Positions 16,750 through 26,933 of a DNA stretch of 64,000 nt are shown here, one piece after another (positions within the stretch are counted from its first letter, which is position 1; the number at the start of each line of letters is the position of its first letter). Source of the DNA: Christiangramia sediminis (GTDB lineage Bacteria; Bacteroidota; Bacteroidia; Flavobacteriales; Flavobacteriaceae). Made by a program: the position numbers and the translations under genes. The stretch is from positions 496,001 through 560,000 of the forward strand of contig NZ_JAJBZG010000005.1 of NCBI RefSeq assembly GCF_020552705.1, given 5' to 3'. Under the pieces are notes generated by a model. That model ran no database searches and was not told the origin of the DNA. It saw only the letters and a list, made by a program, of their open reading frames with translations.

Positions 16750-17283
16750 ATGAGGAATTTAGCAGAGTTTACGATTCCTTTCAAGGGATTAAAACTTGGG
16801 AAACACCAGTTTGAGTATGAGCTAGATAACAGGTTCTTTGAACATTTTGAGTACGAGGAATTCAATAGCGCCGATGTAAAGATCGACCTGTTGTTCGAGA
16901 AGAAAAGCACCATGATGGAGCTTACCTTCAGGGCAAGCGGAACGGTAAATGTTAATTGCGATCTTACCAACGAGCCTTACGATCAGCCTATAGACAGTGA
17001 ATTGTTTTTGGTGATCAAATTCGGTGATGAATTCAATAACGAAGATGAAGATCTGCTTATATTACCCCACGGGGATTATGAAGTAAATATTCAGCAATAT
17101 GTTTACGAATTGGTAGTACTTTCTGTACCACCAAAGAGAATTCATCCGGGAGTTGAAGACGGAACATTGAAATCTGACGTACTTGATAAGCTAGAAGAGC
17201 TTAGTTTGAAAAATCAGAAAAAGAAAAATGAGGACGATATAGATCCTCGCTGGGACAAATTAAAAAATTTACTAAACGAATAA
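16750..17283 (+). CDS. yceD: YceD/DUF177 family protein
   Basis: A 177-residue acidic protein of the DUF177 family, which throughout bacteria is encoded immediately upstream of rpmF and is thought to aid 23S rRNA accumulation. The core is recognisable in MELTFRASGTVNVNCDLTNE, PIDSELFLVIKFGDE and LPHGDYEVNIQQYVYELVVL. The C-terminal DPRWDKLKNLL is shared by family members. The rpmF start follows after 13 bp. Confidence 0.9.
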   Translation: MRNLAEFTIPFKGLKLGKHQFEYELDNRFFEHFEYEEFNSADVKIDLLFEKKSTMMELTFRASGTVNVNCDLTNEPYDQPIDSELFLVIKFGDEFNNEDEDLLILPHGDYEVNIQQYVYELVVLSVPPKRIHPGVEDGTLKSDVLDKLEELSLKNQKKKNEDDIDPRWDKLKNLLNE

Positions 17284-17296
17284 TTAATAGGAAGCC

Positions 17297-17494
17297 ATGG
17301 CACATCCAAAGAGAAAAATCTCGAAAACCAGAAGAGATAAGAGAAGAACACATTATAAAGCTTCAGCTCCAAAAGTGGCTGTAGATTCTGTAACAGGTGA
17401 AGCACACCTTTACCACAGAGCTCACTGGCACGAGGGTAAACTTTATTACCGTGGTCAGGTTTTAATCGACAATACAGAAGAAGTAGAAGCTTAA
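17297..17494 (+). CDS. rpmF: 50S ribosomal protein L32, Cys-free form
   Basis: A 65-residue L32 starting [20 protein letters not shown]. It has no cysteines, so it is the zinc-independent (C-minus) version. The acidic tail NTEEVEA is typical of Bacteroidota. It ends the DUF177 operon and is followed by a strong terminator. Confidence 0.97.
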   Translation: MAHPKRKISKTRRDKRRTHYKASAPKVAVDSVTGEAHLYHRAHWHEGKLYYRGQVLIDNTEEVEA

Positions 17495-17526
17495 TCTAAT
17501 TAAGGAGCTTCAAAGAAAAATTAGGA

Positions 17527-17552
17527 AACTCTCACTTAGTGGGAGTTTTTTG
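17527..17552 (+). terminator. Intrinsic terminator after rpmF
   Basis: Stem AACTCTCAC / GTGGGAGTT, loop TTA, then a T tract. Confidence 0.9.
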
Positions 17553-17675
17553 TTTTTAGTTGATTAAGTCCTAAAAAGACCTTAATTTGCACGCCGGTTA
17601 GAAGAATATTTAGTAATTTTCTAAGAATGTAGATATTATTCCGGGACCGATGAAGGGTGAATTAAATCCAAATTT

Positions 17676-18674
17676 ATGAACAAAATCACAGCAGCGATTA
17701 CGGCTGTAGGTGCTTATGTGCCTGAAGATGTTTTAACCAACAAAATGTTGGAAGAACTGGTGGATACGACAGATGAATGGATCACCGCCAGAACAGGAAT
17801 TAAGGAAAGAAGAATACTCAAGGATCCCACCAAAGGAACTTCATACTTAGCCATTCAGGCGGCAAAGGATTTAATTCGAAAATCGAACCTGGATCCAGCG
17901 GAAATAGACCTTATTATTCTGGGAACGGTAACCCCGGATATGCCTGTAGCTGCTACGGGGGTACATGTAGCTTCTGAAATTGGAGCTGTAAATGCATTTT
18001 CTTATGACCTGCAGGCGGCCTGTTCAAGCTTCTTATATGGAATGTCTACCGGGGCTGCTTACATAGAATCAGGTAGATATAAGAAAGTTCTGGTAATAGG
18101 CGCAGATAAAATGTCTTCCATTATAGATTATTCAGATCGTACGACCTGTATCATCTTTGGAGATGGAGCCGGAGCGGTTTTAATGGAACCTAATTACGAA
18201 GGCCTGGGCTTACAGGACGAAATTCTGCGTAGTGATTCTATAGGGCGTCATTCTCTCAAAATCGCAGCCGGGGGATCATTAATGCCAACTTCTGAAGAAA
18301 CTATTGCCAAAAAACTGCATTCTGTGCAGCAGGATGGCAAAACAGTTTTCAAGTTTGCAGTTTCCAACATGGCTGATGTAAGTGCAGAGATCATGGAGCG
18401 AAACAATCTTACCAATGAAGATATAAACTGGTTGGTAGCCCATCAGGCTAACAAAAGAATTATCGATGCTACCGCTAACAGGATGAACCTTAACGACGAA
18501 AGTAAAGTCCTTATGAACATCCAGAGATACGGTAATACCACTGCTGCCACATTACCATTATTATTAAGCGATTACGAAAAGCAATTTAAAAAAGGAGATA
18601 ATTTAATATTTGCCTCTTTCGGAGGTGGCTTCACTTGGGGAGCTGCTTACCTGAAATGGGCTTATAACTCATAA
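17676..18674 (+). CDS. fabH: 3-oxoacyl-ACP synthase III
   Basis: FabH condenses acetyl- or branched acyl-CoA with malonyl-ACP to begin fatty acid synthesis. The 332-residue protein has the Cys-His-Asn triad as Cys116 in LQAACSSFLYG, His in VAHQANKRI and Asn in YGNTTAATLP. The N-terminus TAVGAYVPEDVLTN and DEWITARTGIKERRI are typical. It starts a three-gene set with accB (18 bp later) and accC, so initiation and malonyl-CoA supply are co-encoded. Confidence 0.97.
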   Translation: MNKITAAITAVGAYVPEDVLTNKMLEELVDTTDEWITARTGIKERRILKDPTKGTSYLAIQAAKDLIRKSNLDPAEIDLIILGTVTPDMPVAATGVHVASEIGAVNAFSYDLQAACSSFLYGMSTGAAYIESGRYKKVLVIGADKMSSIIDYSDRTTCIIFGDGAGAVLMEPNYEGLGLQDEILRSDSIGRHSLKIAAGGSLMPTSEETIAKKLHSVQQDGKTVFKFAVSNMADVSAEIMERNNLTNEDINWLVAHQANKRIIDATANRMNLNDESKVLMNIQRYGNTTAATLPLLLSDYEKQFKKGDNLIFASFGGGFTWGAAYLKWAYNS

Positions 18675-18692
18675 AAATCAACACCAATTATT

Positions 18693-19193
18693 ATGGATTT
18701 AAAAGAAATTCAGAATCTGATTAAATTTGTGGCCAAATCTGGCGCAAGTGAGGTAAAACTGGAAACAGGAGATGTAAAAATCACCATTAGAACAGGTTCA
18801 GACGAAAAGGAGACCACCATAGTACAACAGGTTCCGCAGCAAATGCCTCAGCAAATGCCAGCGCAGCAACCACAACAGCAACAGGCGCCTGCACCACAAC
18901 AGGAAAGTTCTTCCCCAGAAAAAGAAGAAAAAGGCTCTGCTGATGATTCAAAATATATCACCGTAAAGTCTCCAATTATTGGAACTTTTTACCGAAAACC
19001 TTCTCCAGATAAGCCTGCTTTCGTGGAAATTGGAGACAGTGTTAAAGAAGGAGATGTACTTTGCGTTATTGAAGCAATGAAACTTTTCAATGAGATTGAA
19101 AGTGAAGTTTCAGGAAAGATCGTAAAAGTATTGGTGGATGATTCTTCTCCGGTAGAATTTGATCAGCCCTTATTCTTAGTAGATCCGTCATAA
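18693..19193 (+). CDS. accB: Biotin carboxyl carrier protein of acetyl-CoA carboxylase
   Basis: A 166-residue carrier. The N-terminal helical segment (1-35) is followed by a Gln/Pro-rich linker at about 45-72 and a biotinyl domain at about 88-166. The biotinylated lysine is Lys130 in [29 protein letters not shown] is the usual domain start, including the family thumb region. It passes carboxyl from AccC to the AccAD transferase, whose genes are not here. Confidence 0.97.
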   Translation: MDLKEIQNLIKFVAKSGASEVKLETGDVKITIRTGSDEKETTIVQQVPQQMPQQMPAQQPQQQQAPAPQQESSSPEKEEKGSADDSKYITVKSPIIGTFYRKPSPDKPAFVEIGDSVKEGDVLCVIEAMKLFNEIESEVSGKIVKVLVDDSSPVEFDQPLFLVDPS

Positions 19194-19258
19194 ATCACTA
19201 CCCGTTTTATCAACTGCAAGCCCTTTCTCGGGCTTCAGAACTTTAAAAGCAACTAGGT

Positions 19259-20611
19259 ATGTTTAAAAAAATATTAATTGCCAACAGAGGGGAGATCGCT
19301 TTACGCGTGATTCGTACCTGTAAAGAAATGGGTATTAAAACGGTGGCAGTGTATTCTACGGCAGATGCAGAAAGTCTGCATGTAAGATTTGCTGATGAAG
19401 CCGTTTGTATAGGTCCTGCACCCAGTAACCTTTCTTACCTTAAAATATCAAATATCATTGCAGCTGCAGAAATTACAAATGCAGACGCTATACATCCGGG
19501 ATACGGATTCCTTTCTGAAAATGCGAAATTTTCAAAAATATGTGAAGAGCACGAGATCAAGTTTATCGGTGCTTCTCCAGAGATGATCTCAAAAATGGGA
19601 GATAAGGCAACTGCCAAAGCTACGATGAGAGCTGCCGGCGTACCTTGTGTTCCGGGATCTGAAGGAATTATAAAAGATTATAAAGAGTGCCTGAAACTGG
19701 CAAAAGATATGGGATTTCCCGTAATGCTGAAAGCCACCGCCGGTGGTGGAGGTAAGGGAATGCGCGCAGTCTGGAAAGAAGAAGAGCTTGAACCGGCCTG
19801 GGAATCTGCCAGAAAAGAAGCCGATGCCTCTTTTGGAAATGATGGTATGTATATGGAGAAGCTTATTGAAGAGCCTCGCCATATAGAGATACAGATCGTT
19901 GGAGACAGCAGTGGTAAGGCATGTCACCTTTCAGAAAGGGATTGTTCTATACAACGTCGTCACCAGAAGTTAACTGAAGAAACCCCTTCTCCATTTATGA
20001 CGGATACACTCCGTAAGAAAATGGGAGATGCAGCTGTGAAAGCAGCAGAATATATTAAATATGAAGGAGCCGGTACGGTTGAATTTCTTGTAGATAAGCA
20101 CAGGAATTTCTACTTCATGGAAATGAATACGCGTATACAGGTAGAACACCCAATTACAGAACAGGTTATTGATTATGATCTTATTCGAGAGCAGATCCTT
20201 GTGGCTGCTGGGGTGCCGATCTCCGGGAAGAACTATTTTCCTCAACTGCATTCTATAGAATGTAGAATAAATGCAGAAGATCCGTATCATAATTTCAGGC
20301 CTTCGCCAGGTATGATCACGAATTTACATGCACCGGGAGGTCACGGGATTCGTATAGATACTCATGTTTACAGTGGCTATACCATTCCGCCAAACTATGA
20401 TTCTATGATCGCTAAGTTGATCACCACAGCTCAAACGCGGGAAGAAGCGATCAACAAAATGAAACGGGCGTTGGATGAATTTGTAATTGAGGGTGTTAAA
20501 ACTACTATTCCATTCCATCGCCAATTGATGGATCATCCAGATTATATTGAAGGTAATTACACGACGAAATTCATGGAGGATTTCAAGATGAATCCTAAAG
20601 AAGAAGCTTAA
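19259..20611 (+). CDS. accC: Biotin carboxylase subunit of acetyl-CoA carboxylase
   Basis: A 450-residue ATP-grasp enzyme that carboxylates biotin on AccB. Domains follow in order: N-terminal Rossmann-like [19 protein letters not shown], the ATP-grasp with the glycine-rich [12 protein letters not shown] and [12 protein letters not shown], then [14 protein letters not shown] and the C-terminal [16 protein letters not shown]. Length matches single-domain AccC rather than the larger pyruvate carboxylases. The 65-bp gap after accB has no obvious signal, and a strong terminator follows. Confidence 0.97.
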   Translation: MFKKILIANRGEIALRVIRTCKEMGIKTVAVYSTADAESLHVRFADEAVCIGPAPSNLSYLKISNIIAAAEITNADAIHPGYGFLSENAKFSKICEEHEIKFIGASPEMISKMGDKATAKATMRAAGVPCVPGSEGIIKDYKECLKLAKDMGFPVMLKATAGGGGKGMRAVWKEEELEPAWESARKEADASFGNDGMYMEKLIEEPRHIEIQIVGDSSGKACHLSERDCSIQRRHQKLTEETPSPFMTDTLRKKMGDAAVKAAEYIKYEGAGTVEFLVDKHRNFYFMEMNTRIQVEHPITEQVIDYDLIREQILVAAGVPISGKNYFPQLHSIECRINAEDPYHNFRPSPGMITNLHAPGGHGIRIDTHVYSGYTIPPNYDSMIAKLITTAQTREEAINKMKRALDEFVIEGVKTTIPFHRQLMDHPDYIEGNYTTKFMEDFKMNPKEEA

Positions 20612-20638
20612 AAAGTAAATCCTTTTTAATTTATATAG

Positions 20639-20672
20639 ACCTCACAGGTTCCAGAAACCTGTGAGGTTTTTT
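20639..20672 (+). terminator. Intrinsic terminator after accC
   Basis: Perfect 12-bp stem ACCTCACAGGTT / AACCTGTGAGGT, loop CCAGA, then T-rich. Confidence 0.95.
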
Positions 20673-20701
20673 GTATTTTCAGCCATAGAAAATATTAACC
20701 T

Positions 20702-21823
20702 ATGAATTTCTCCTTTTGGGAAACCGACTCCTGGTTCTCTGATATTGATTATTGTATTATTGGCAGCGGAATCACCGGACTTAATTGTGCGCTAAGAATT
20801 AAAGAGCAAAAGCCCAATTCAAAAGTTATAATTCTCGAAAAAGGGATGTTGCCAGAGGGGGCAAGCACAAAAAATGCTGGTTTCGCCTGTTTCGGGAGTA
20901 TTTCGGAGATCCTGGAAGATCTTACTAATCATTCGCAAGGGGAAGTCGCAAAACTGGTTAAGATGCGAACAGAAGGCCTTGAATTACTTCGGAAGAATCT
21001 TGGTGATGAATTTATCGATTATCAAAATCTGGGCGGTTATGAATTATTTACGGAATCCGATAAGGAATTATACGAGGAATGTCTTAAAAGGATCCCCGAG
21101 GTAAATGAATTACTAAGGCCAATTTTTGCGGAAGATGTATTTGAAATTTCAGAAAATAAGTTTGGATTCTGGAATATCCAGCCCAAACTGGTCTATAACA
21201 AATTTGAGGCTCAGATAGATACAGGAAAGATGATGGCCAGGCTTGTTGAAAAGGCTGTTGGTAGCGGTATTCGAATTCTGAATGGAGTGGAAGTTGAATC
21301 TTATAAAGAATCGGAAAAATTTATTTCAGTTATAACGAATAAATTTGATCTACATGCGAAAAAGCTCATTATTGCAACCAATGGTTTTGCTGCAAGACTG
21401 GGAATAGATCAGGTAAAACCAGCCAGGGCTCAGGTTCTAATTACCAAACCCATTAAAAATATTCCATTTAAAGGAACATTTCATCTGGATAAAGGCTATT
21501 ATTATTTCCGTAATATTGGGGACAGGGTTTTATTTGGGGGTGGTAGGAATTTGGATTTTCAAACCGAAGAAACCGATGAGATTGGCTTAACCGATCTAAT
21601 TCAGAATAGACTGAAAGAACTTCTAAAAACCTGTGTTTTACGTGAAACTGAATTTGAGATCCAGCAATCCTGGAGTGGAATTATGGGAGTAGGAGCTCAA
21701 AAAAAGCCAATTATCAATCAAATAAGTAATCACGTCTACTGTGGTGTTCGGCTCGGCGGAATGGGAATTGCCATTGGAAGTCTTGTAGGTAAAGAAATAG
21801 CAGATCTAGCATTAAAATCATGA
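20702..21823 (+). CDS. FAD-dependent oxidoreductase, DAO family
   Basis: A 373-residue flavoprotein of the glycine/D-amino-acid oxidase fold. The FAD dinucleotide motif is IIGSGITGLNCALRI at about residues 19-33, followed by the acidic strand end VIILEKG. GASTKNAGFACFG is the second FAD contact typical of the family, and the C-terminus has the closing motif GVRLGGMGIAIGSLVGKEIA. Relatives oxidise amines or amino acids; the substrate here is unknown. Its stop overlaps the mtgA start by 4 bp (ATGA). Confidence 0.88.
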   Translation: MNFSFWETDSWFSDIDYCIIGSGITGLNCALRIKEQKPNSKVIILEKGMLPEGASTKNAGFACFGSISEILEDLTNHSQGEVAKLVKMRTEGLELLRKNLGDEFIDYQNLGGYELFTESDKELYEECLKRIPEVNELLRPIFAEDVFEISENKFGFWNIQPKLVYNKFEAQIDTGKMMARLVEKAVGSGIRILNGVEVESYKESEKFISVITNKFDLHAKKLIIATNGFAARLGIDQVKPARAQVLITKPIKNIPFKGTFHLDKGYYYFRNIGDRVLFGGGRNLDFQTEETDEIGLTDLIQNRLKELLKTCVLRETEFEIQQSWSGIMGVGAQKKPIINQISNHVYCGVRLGGMGIAIGSLVGKEIADLALKS

Positions 21824-22491
21824 TTAAAAAATTCTTCAGATTCATTTTTAAGGTCCTGCTGGGGCTTTTCCTATTTAGTATTTTTATCGTGGTTGTATAT
21901 AAATGGGTACCCGTACCTTTTACCCCCCTCATGGCCATAAGATATTTTGAAAACCCTGACGAGCCGATAGAACATGACTGGGTTCCTATGGAAGATATTT
22001 CGAGACATCTTCAGTTAGCCGTAATAGCAAGTGAAGATCAGAATTTCGCCAATCATAGTGGATTCGATTTTAAAGCAATAGAGAAGGCGATGGAAGATAA
22101 CAGGTCCGGAAGAAAAATTAGAGGCGCATCAACCATCTCTCAGCAAACAGCAAAAAATGTTTTTCTATGGCCTGGCAGAACCTGGTTTAGGAAAGGCCTT
22201 GAAGCATATTTCACTTTTTTGATTGAGATCATTTGGAGCAAAGAGCGAATCCTGGAAGTTTATCTTAATAGTATTGAAATGGGAAAAGGGGTCTATGGAG
22301 CTCAGGCTGCCTCCCAATATTGGTTCAAAAAGAATGCCTCAGATCTTGGTCCTTACGAAGCTGCTGCGATTGCTGCGGTATTGCCCAATCCAAGGGAATA
22401 TAGAGCCAATCCTGCTTCCGGCTTTATCCAGGGAAGAAAGAATTGGATCGTAAGACAGATGCGTAATTATGGTAAATTCATGTTGGATTAA
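21820..22491 (+). CDS. mtgA: Monofunctional peptidoglycan glycosyltransferase
   Basis: MtgA polymerises lipid II into glycan strands without transpeptidation. The 223-residue protein has one N-terminal membrane helix (about 9-29, LGLFLFSIFIVVVYKW) and a GT51 domain. The catalytic Glu is Glu72 in AVIASEDQNFANHSGFD, followed by RGASTISQQTAKNVFLWPGR, EAYFTFLIE and VYLNSIEMGKGVYGAQ. It is translationally coupled on both sides: ATGA with the oxidoreductase and TAATG with the next gene. Confidence 0.95.
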   Translation: MIKKFFRFIFKVLLGLFLFSIFIVVVYKWVPVPFTPLMAIRYFENPDEPIEHDWVPMEDISRHLQLAVIASEDQNFANHSGFDFKAIEKAMEDNRSGRKIRGASTISQQTAKNVFLWPGRTWFRKGLEAYFTFLIEIIWSKERILEVYLNSIEMGKGVYGAQAASQYWFKKNASDLGPYEAAAIAAVLPNPREYRANPASGFIQGRKNWIVRQMRNYGKFMLD

Positions 22492-22946
22492 TGGAAGACT
22501 TGATGCGTAATGAACTTATGGCAGCCTGCAGGGAATATCTCAATAAGAAGATTTCTGTGGTTAAAAATGCGATGGCTGGTCTAAAAGAAGATCTCGAAAA
22601 TGAGTCTAAAAGCAGTGCCGGTGATAAATATGAAACAGGCCGTGAAATGATCAATATTGAATGGAATAAATTGACCGTTCAGCTAAATGAATATGATCGC
22701 TTAGCACAAATTTTAAAAAGGATTGAAGATCACAGGTCTTCAGAAAAAGTGATTTTGGGAAGTATTGTTTTTACAGAGGCTGCCAGTTATTTTATTTCTA
22801 TTCCCGCGGCTGAGATCAAAGTAGGTAATAAAAAGTATTATGCTGTAGGTGTAAAAGCACCGATTGCTCAACAACTTCTTGGGAAAGAAAAAGGAGATCA
22901 GTTCAAAATGAACGCTAAGGAATTTGAAATTCTGAATGTTATTTAA
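22491..22946 (+). CDS. Gre-like protein (coiled coil plus GreA/B C-terminal fold)
   Basis: A 151-residue protein. Residues 1-85 are helical and charged, consistent with a coiled coil; residues about 90-151 resemble the FKBP-like C-terminal domain of GreA/GreB: GSIVFTEAASYFISIP, then KAPIAQQLLGKEKGDQFKM and FEILNVI. Gre factors enter the RNA polymerase secondary channel. Similar short proteins in this family are sometimes mislabelled as 3-oxoacyl-ACP synthase; no thiolase fold is present. It overlaps the mtgA stop by one base and the convergent ABC gene by 8 bp. Confidence 0.7.
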   Translation: MEDLMRNELMAACREYLNKKISVVKNAMAGLKEDLENESKSSAGDKYETGREMINIEWNKLTVQLNEYDRLAQILKRIEDHRSSEKVILGSIVFTEAASYFISIPAAEIKVGNKKYYAVGVKAPIAQQLLGKEKGDQFKMNAKEFEILNVI

Positions 22947-23907
22947 GACGTTGTTGAATGAGCGAGTCTGAAACTTTCAGCTTGATCTTTTTCCCGGGGG
23001 CGATTTCTTTTGTATGGTCAATAAGAATTTTCTCTCCGTTTAAATTTGCTTCGATAAGGTAATTTTCTCCCTTAAAATAGACTCTTTGTACTTCAGCTTC
23101 GACGTTTGAAGAACTGGTGATCTTAATATCGTGGGGATACAGTACCACTCTTTTTCGGCTCGATTCATTATCACTGATATTCTTCAGCATCACATAATTC
23201 ACATCCCCAAAAAGGGATGCAACATATTTGTTTGGCGGATTTTGATATAATTCTTCGGGCGTTCCTTCGGCATAAATATGAGAGTTCTTTAGAACGAAAG
23301 TGCGGTCTGCAAAAGATAAAGCATCGGTGCTGTCGTGCGTGGCAATAATACAGGTAATATTCTTTTCCTTTAGATATGAAAAAAGCCGTCTTCTTAGATT
23401 ATTCTTTCTGAAATGATCTATATGGCTAAAAGGTTCGTCCAGTAAGATTATTTCAGGTTCTCTTGCCAGGGCTCTTGCCAGTGCAATCCGTTGTTGTTGC
23501 CCACCACTCAGTAATTTTGCTTTTTTATCGGCAAGATCTTCCATTTCCACCACCTCTAGCAATTCCTTAATTCTTCGTTTCTTTTTCACGGGATAGAAAT
23601 TGCTTAGATGTTTACCAACATTTTCTGCAGCGGTTAAAGGCAGCATCAGGTCAAAATCCTGAGCGAGATATTTTATAAAAGCTTCACCGGGAACCAGGTT
23701 AAAATTCGGACCCAATAGTTCTTTATCGCCCCAAAAGATCTTGCCATCGGTATGCAGCAATCCGTAAACCAGTTTCAATAAAGTGCTTTTCCCGCATCCG
23801 CTCTGCCCTATAACAGAAATATTTTCACCTTTTTCCAGCGTGAAATTAATATTCTTAAGTACAGGCTCTTTGCCATAAGAGAAGCTAACATTTTGAAGTT
23901 TCAGCAT
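22939..23907 (-). CDS. ABC transporter ATPase, PotA/FbpC-like
   Basis: A 322-residue ATPase with Walker A GQSGCGKST at 34-42, the signature LSGGQQQRIALARAL, Walker B IILLDEPFSHID and the switch His in IATHDSTDAL. The extra C-terminal region of about 100 residues (VVLYPHDIKITS, VQRVYFKGENYLIEA) is a TOBE-like regulatory domain as in PotA, FbpC or ModC importers of polyamines, iron or anions. No permease or binding protein is adjacent, so the substrate cannot be assigned. Confidence 0.9.
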   Translation of the reverse strand: MLKLQNVSFSYGKEPVLKNINFTLEKGENISVIGQSGCGKSTLLKLVYGLLHTDGKIFWGDKELLGPNFNLVPGEAFIKYLAQDFDLMLPLTAAENVGKHLSNFYPVKKKRRIKELLEVVEMEDLADKKAKLLSGGQQQRIALARALAREPEIILLDEPFSHIDHFRKNNLRRRLFSYLKEKNITCIIATHDSTDALSFADRTFVLKNSHIYAEGTPEELYQNPPNKYVASLFGDVNYVMLKNISDNESSRKRVVLYPHDIKITSSSNVEAEVQRVYFKGENYLIEANLNGEKILIDHTKEIAPGKKIKLKVSDSLIQQRLK

Positions 23908-24014
23908 AATTGAATACAGGATTAAATACTTGAAATAAAGTACATTTTAACCTAATAACAACAAACAATATCAGCAGTTTTTATCAACTTTAGGGGAATT
24001 AAAATTCCAGCATT

Positions 24015-24620
24015 TTGAAAGTTGTCGTTTATGATCTCAATAAAACGCTTTATAGGGAATCGTCCAAGGATGAATTCTTCAAGTTCATTTGCTATAAAAG
24101 GAATTACAAGATTCTAAACCTAATCGAACTTGGATGGTATAAATTTATGGGCAAGTTGAGGTTGATCACAAAAACTGAATTCAAGGAAAATTTCTATAAT
24201 TATTTAAAAGGTCTGGATCCTCAAACTGTAAAAAAATATGCCCGGCAGTTCTGGGACATGGAATATCCTGAGAAGTTTAGAAGCTATATGATAGATGATA
24301 TCAAAAAATTTCATGATGCCGGGATTAAAGTATATGTCATCACGGGCGGGTTTGAGGTGTATACTAAATATCTGGAAGAATTATTGCCGGTAAAAATCCT
24401 GGGAACAAGGACCGAATATGAGAACGGAAATTATAAAGTGATCGGTAAAGCCTGTAATGACCAGGAAAAGTTAAAAAGACTCGGAGAAGATACCAATGGG
24501 AATTATCAAATTATAGAAGCATATTCAGATGATAAAGAAGAAATTCTTTTTAATGCGGAAAAAGGATATTTTCTAAATGATGATAAGTTGGAATTGGTAA
24601 CAGAGTCTGAAAAGCATTAA
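24015..24620 (+). CDS. HAD-superfamily protein with Asn at the acid/base position
   Basis: A 201-residue HAD-IB-like protein. Motif I is VVYDLNKTLY: Asp7 is the nucleophile but the usual second Asp is Asn9. Motif II is the Thr in VYVITGG (about 110), motif III a Lys near 152 in DQEKLKRL, and motif IV is AYSDDKEE (171-173). HAD-IB proteins are phosphoserine-phosphatase-like enzymes of small phosphomonoesters. The D-x-N change may lower or alter activity. The start is TTG at 24015; no in-frame ATG is nearby. Substrate unknown. Confidence 0.82.
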   Translation: MKVVVYDLNKTLYRESSKDEFFKFICYKRNYKILNLIELGWYKFMGKLRLITKTEFKENFYNYLKGLDPQTVKKYARQFWDMEYPEKFRSYMIDDIKKFHDAGIKVYVITGGFEVYTKYLEELLPVKILGTRTEYENGNYKVIGKACNDQEKLKRLGEDTNGNYQIIEAYSDDKEEILFNAEKGYFLNDDKLELVTESEKH

Positions 24621-24653
24621 AAAACCCTTCTGAAAATCTGTTTCAGAAGGGTT
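24617..24653 (-). terminator. Intrinsic terminator for the prolyl oligopeptidase gene
   Basis: Perfect 13-bp stem AACCCTTCTGAAA / TTTCAGAAGGGTT with a T6 tract on the minus strand; the plus side has no T tract, so it mainly serves the minus-strand peptidase gene. Confidence 0.9.
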
Positions 24654-24679
24654 GATATTGTAAAGAGGTTTTTATCAGG

Positions 24680-26839
24680 TTATCCTTTTACCTTCTTGTT
24701 TACATTATTAGGCAAACTTTCGTAACCCATATTGTATAAGGTAAAACCAAAGATATCGGCATATTCTTCGATGATCATGCTGGTCGGTTTCCCGGCACCA
24801 TGACCTGCTTTTGTTTCAATCCTGATCAATACCGGTTCATTTCCGGCTTGTTTTTCCTGTAATTCCGCAGCAAATTTGAATGAATGCGCAGGCACCACGC
24901 GATCATCATGGTCTCCGGTAGTTACCATTGTCGCAGGGTATTCAACTCCTTCTTTCACATTATGAACAGGTGAATAATCAAGTAAATAATTGAACATTTC
25001 CTTATCATCCTCGGAAGTTCCATAATCATAAGCCCAGCCTGCTCCGGCGGTGAATGTATGATATCTTAGCATGTCCATCACTCCAACTGCTGGTAATGCC
25101 ACTTTCATAAGATCTGGACGCTGGGTCATGGTTGCTCCAACCAGTAATCCCCCGTTAGAACCACCACGAATCGCTAAGTAATCGCTGGAGGTATACTTAT
25201 TTTCGATTAAATATTCTGCAGCGGCTATAAAATCATCAAAAACATTCTGTTTTTTCAGTTTTGTCCCGGCATTATGCCATTTTTTACCATATTCTCCACC
25301 ACCTCTTAGGTTAGGAACCGCATAAATACCTCCCTGCTCCAGCCATACGCTCATGGCAGTACTAAATCCAGGAGTCAGACTAACGTTAAATCCACCATAA
25401 CCGTAAAGGATCGTTGGATTCTTACCATTTAGTTCAGTTCCTTTTTTGTAGGTAATGATCATGGGAACTTTCGTTCCATCCTTTGAATTATAGAACACCT
25501 GCTTACTCTCGTAGTTTTCAGGATTAAAATCGATATTAGGTTTATTGTAAACTTCAGATTTACCTTCCTCGATATTATATTTATAAATAGTTCCCGGGGT
25601 CACATAGTTAGTAAAGGAATAATATAGAACATCATCTTCTTTCTTGGCACCGAATCCTCCCGCTGAACCAATCCCTGGAAGTTCCACTTCACGGATCAAT
25701 TTTCCTTCAGCATCATACTGCTTAACCTGAGAAATTGCATCTACCATATATTCAGCAAAGAAATCTCCACCAGCGGTAGAAGCGCTTAATACATTTTCGG
25801 TTTCCGGAATAAAATCCTCCCAATTCTCTGGGGTTGGATTGGAAGCATCCACGCTTACAACTTTTTTATTTGGTGCATCAAGGTTGGTAACAAGAAATAA
25901 TTTACTTCCTTCATTAAAAAGCAGATCGGTATCAGAATCTTCATTATCGAGGATGGTTATCAATTCTGGATCTTTCTGAGTAAGATCCATTAAAAATAAC
26001 TTTCCGCCGGAAGTTGAATTCCTTGCAGAAATAGTAAGATAACGATCATCTTCAGTTACACCTCCACCAACATATCTATGTTTTTGATCAGCGCTATCTC
26101 CAAAGATCACTTTATCTTCAGACTGGGCTGTACCTAATTTGTGGTAGTATAATTTGTGCTGATCTGTTTTTGCAGAAAGTTCACTTCCGTCAGGTTTATC
26201 ATAGCTGGAATAGTAGAAACCATCATTTCCTTTCCAGGACATTCCGCTGAACTTCACATCCCGAATAGTATCTCCAAGGATCTCATTATTTTCAGCATTC
26301 ATAACGATTATCTTTCTCCAGTCGCTTCCTCCTTCTGAAATTGCATAGGCAAGTTTACTTCCATCTTTAGAAAAGCTCAACCCACCAAGCGAGGTAGTTC
26401 CATCTTCGCTGAATTTATTTGGATCAAGGAAAACTTCCGCATCTCCGTCTTCACCTTTTTTTCTGTACATCACACTCTGGTTCTGTAAACCATCGTTTTT
26501 AAAGAAATAGATGTATTCTCCTTCGGTAAAAGGAGCGCTCAATTTTTCATAATCCCAAAGCTCGGTAAGTCTTTCTTTCAGCTTATTTCGATAAGAGATA
26601 TTTTCAAGATAATTGAAAGTGACTTTATTTTCCGCCTGCACCCAATTTTCGGTTTCTTCACTGCGATCGTTCTCCAGCCAGCGATATGGATCTTTTACTT
26701 CAGTTCCGAAATAATCGGTTACGGTGTCTACTTTTTTAGTTTCTGGATAATTCAAGGCAGTAGTTTCAGTTTTTTTATTGTCATCGTTACAGGCGGTTAA
26801 TAAACCTGCAGCGATGACCATGGTAAGCATTTTTCTCAT
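24680..26839 (-). CDS. Prolyl oligopeptidase (S9A), lipoprotein
   Basis: A serine peptidase that cleaves after proline in short peptides. I start it at the ATG complementing 26837-26839 because the reading frame upstream runs through a terminator; from here the protein is 719 residues and begins with a lipoprotein signal ([17 protein letters not shown]). An N-terminal seven-bladed propeller (about 90-430) is followed by the alpha/beta-hydrolase domain. The triad is Ser561 in RGGSNGGLL, an Asp of the DHDDR cluster at 643-647 and His680 in KAGHGAGKP. It is probably exported to the cell surface or periplasm. Confidence 0.95.
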   Translation of the reverse strand: MRKMLTMVIAAGLLTACNDDNKKTETTALNYPETKKVDTVTDYFGTEVKDPYRWLENDRSEETENWVQAENKVTFNYLENISYRNKLKERLTELWDYEKLSAPFTEGEYIYFFKNDGLQNQSVMYRKKGEDGDAEVFLDPNKFSEDGTTSLGGLSFSKDGSKLAYAISEGGSDWRKIIVMNAENNEILGDTIRDVKFSGMSWKGNDGFYYSSYDKPDGSELSAKTDQHKLYYHKLGTAQSEDKVIFGDSADQKHRYVGGGVTEDDRYLTISARNSTSGGKLFLMDLTQKDPELITILDNEDSDTDLLFNEGSKLFLVTNLDAPNKKVVSVDASNPTPENWEDFIPETENVLSASTAGGDFFAEYMVDAISQVKQYDAEGKLIREVELPGIGSAGGFGAKKEDDVLYYSFTNYVTPGTIYKYNIEEGKSEVYNKPNIDFNPENYESKQVFYNSKDGTKVPMIITYKKGTELNGKNPTILYGYGGFNVSLTPGFSTAMSVWLEQGGIYAVPNLRGGGEYGKKWHNAGTKLKKQNVFDDFIAAAEYLIENKYTSSDYLAIRGGSNGGLLVGATMTQRPDLMKVALPAVGVMDMLRYHTFTAGAGWAYDYGTSEDDKEMFNYLLDYSPVHNVKEGVEYPATMVTTGDHDDRVVPAHSFKFAAELQEKQAGNEPVLIRIETKAGHGAGKPTSMIIEEYADIFGFTLYNMGYESLPNNVNKKVKG

Positions 26840-26872
26840 AAGGTAAGTTTCTAATTTGCATAAAATAAGTAT

Positions 26873-26904
26873 AAAAAAAGCCTGAAAGTTACATTCCTTC
26901 AGGC
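26873..26904 (-). terminator. Intrinsic terminator after asd
   Basis: On the minus strand the stem GCCTGAAG / CTTTCAGGC is followed by seven T. It lies upstream of the peptidase start, which is why the longer peptidase frame was not used. Confidence 0.88.
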
Positions 26905-26933
26905 ATTTATATTTATTGATATATTGAAAATAT

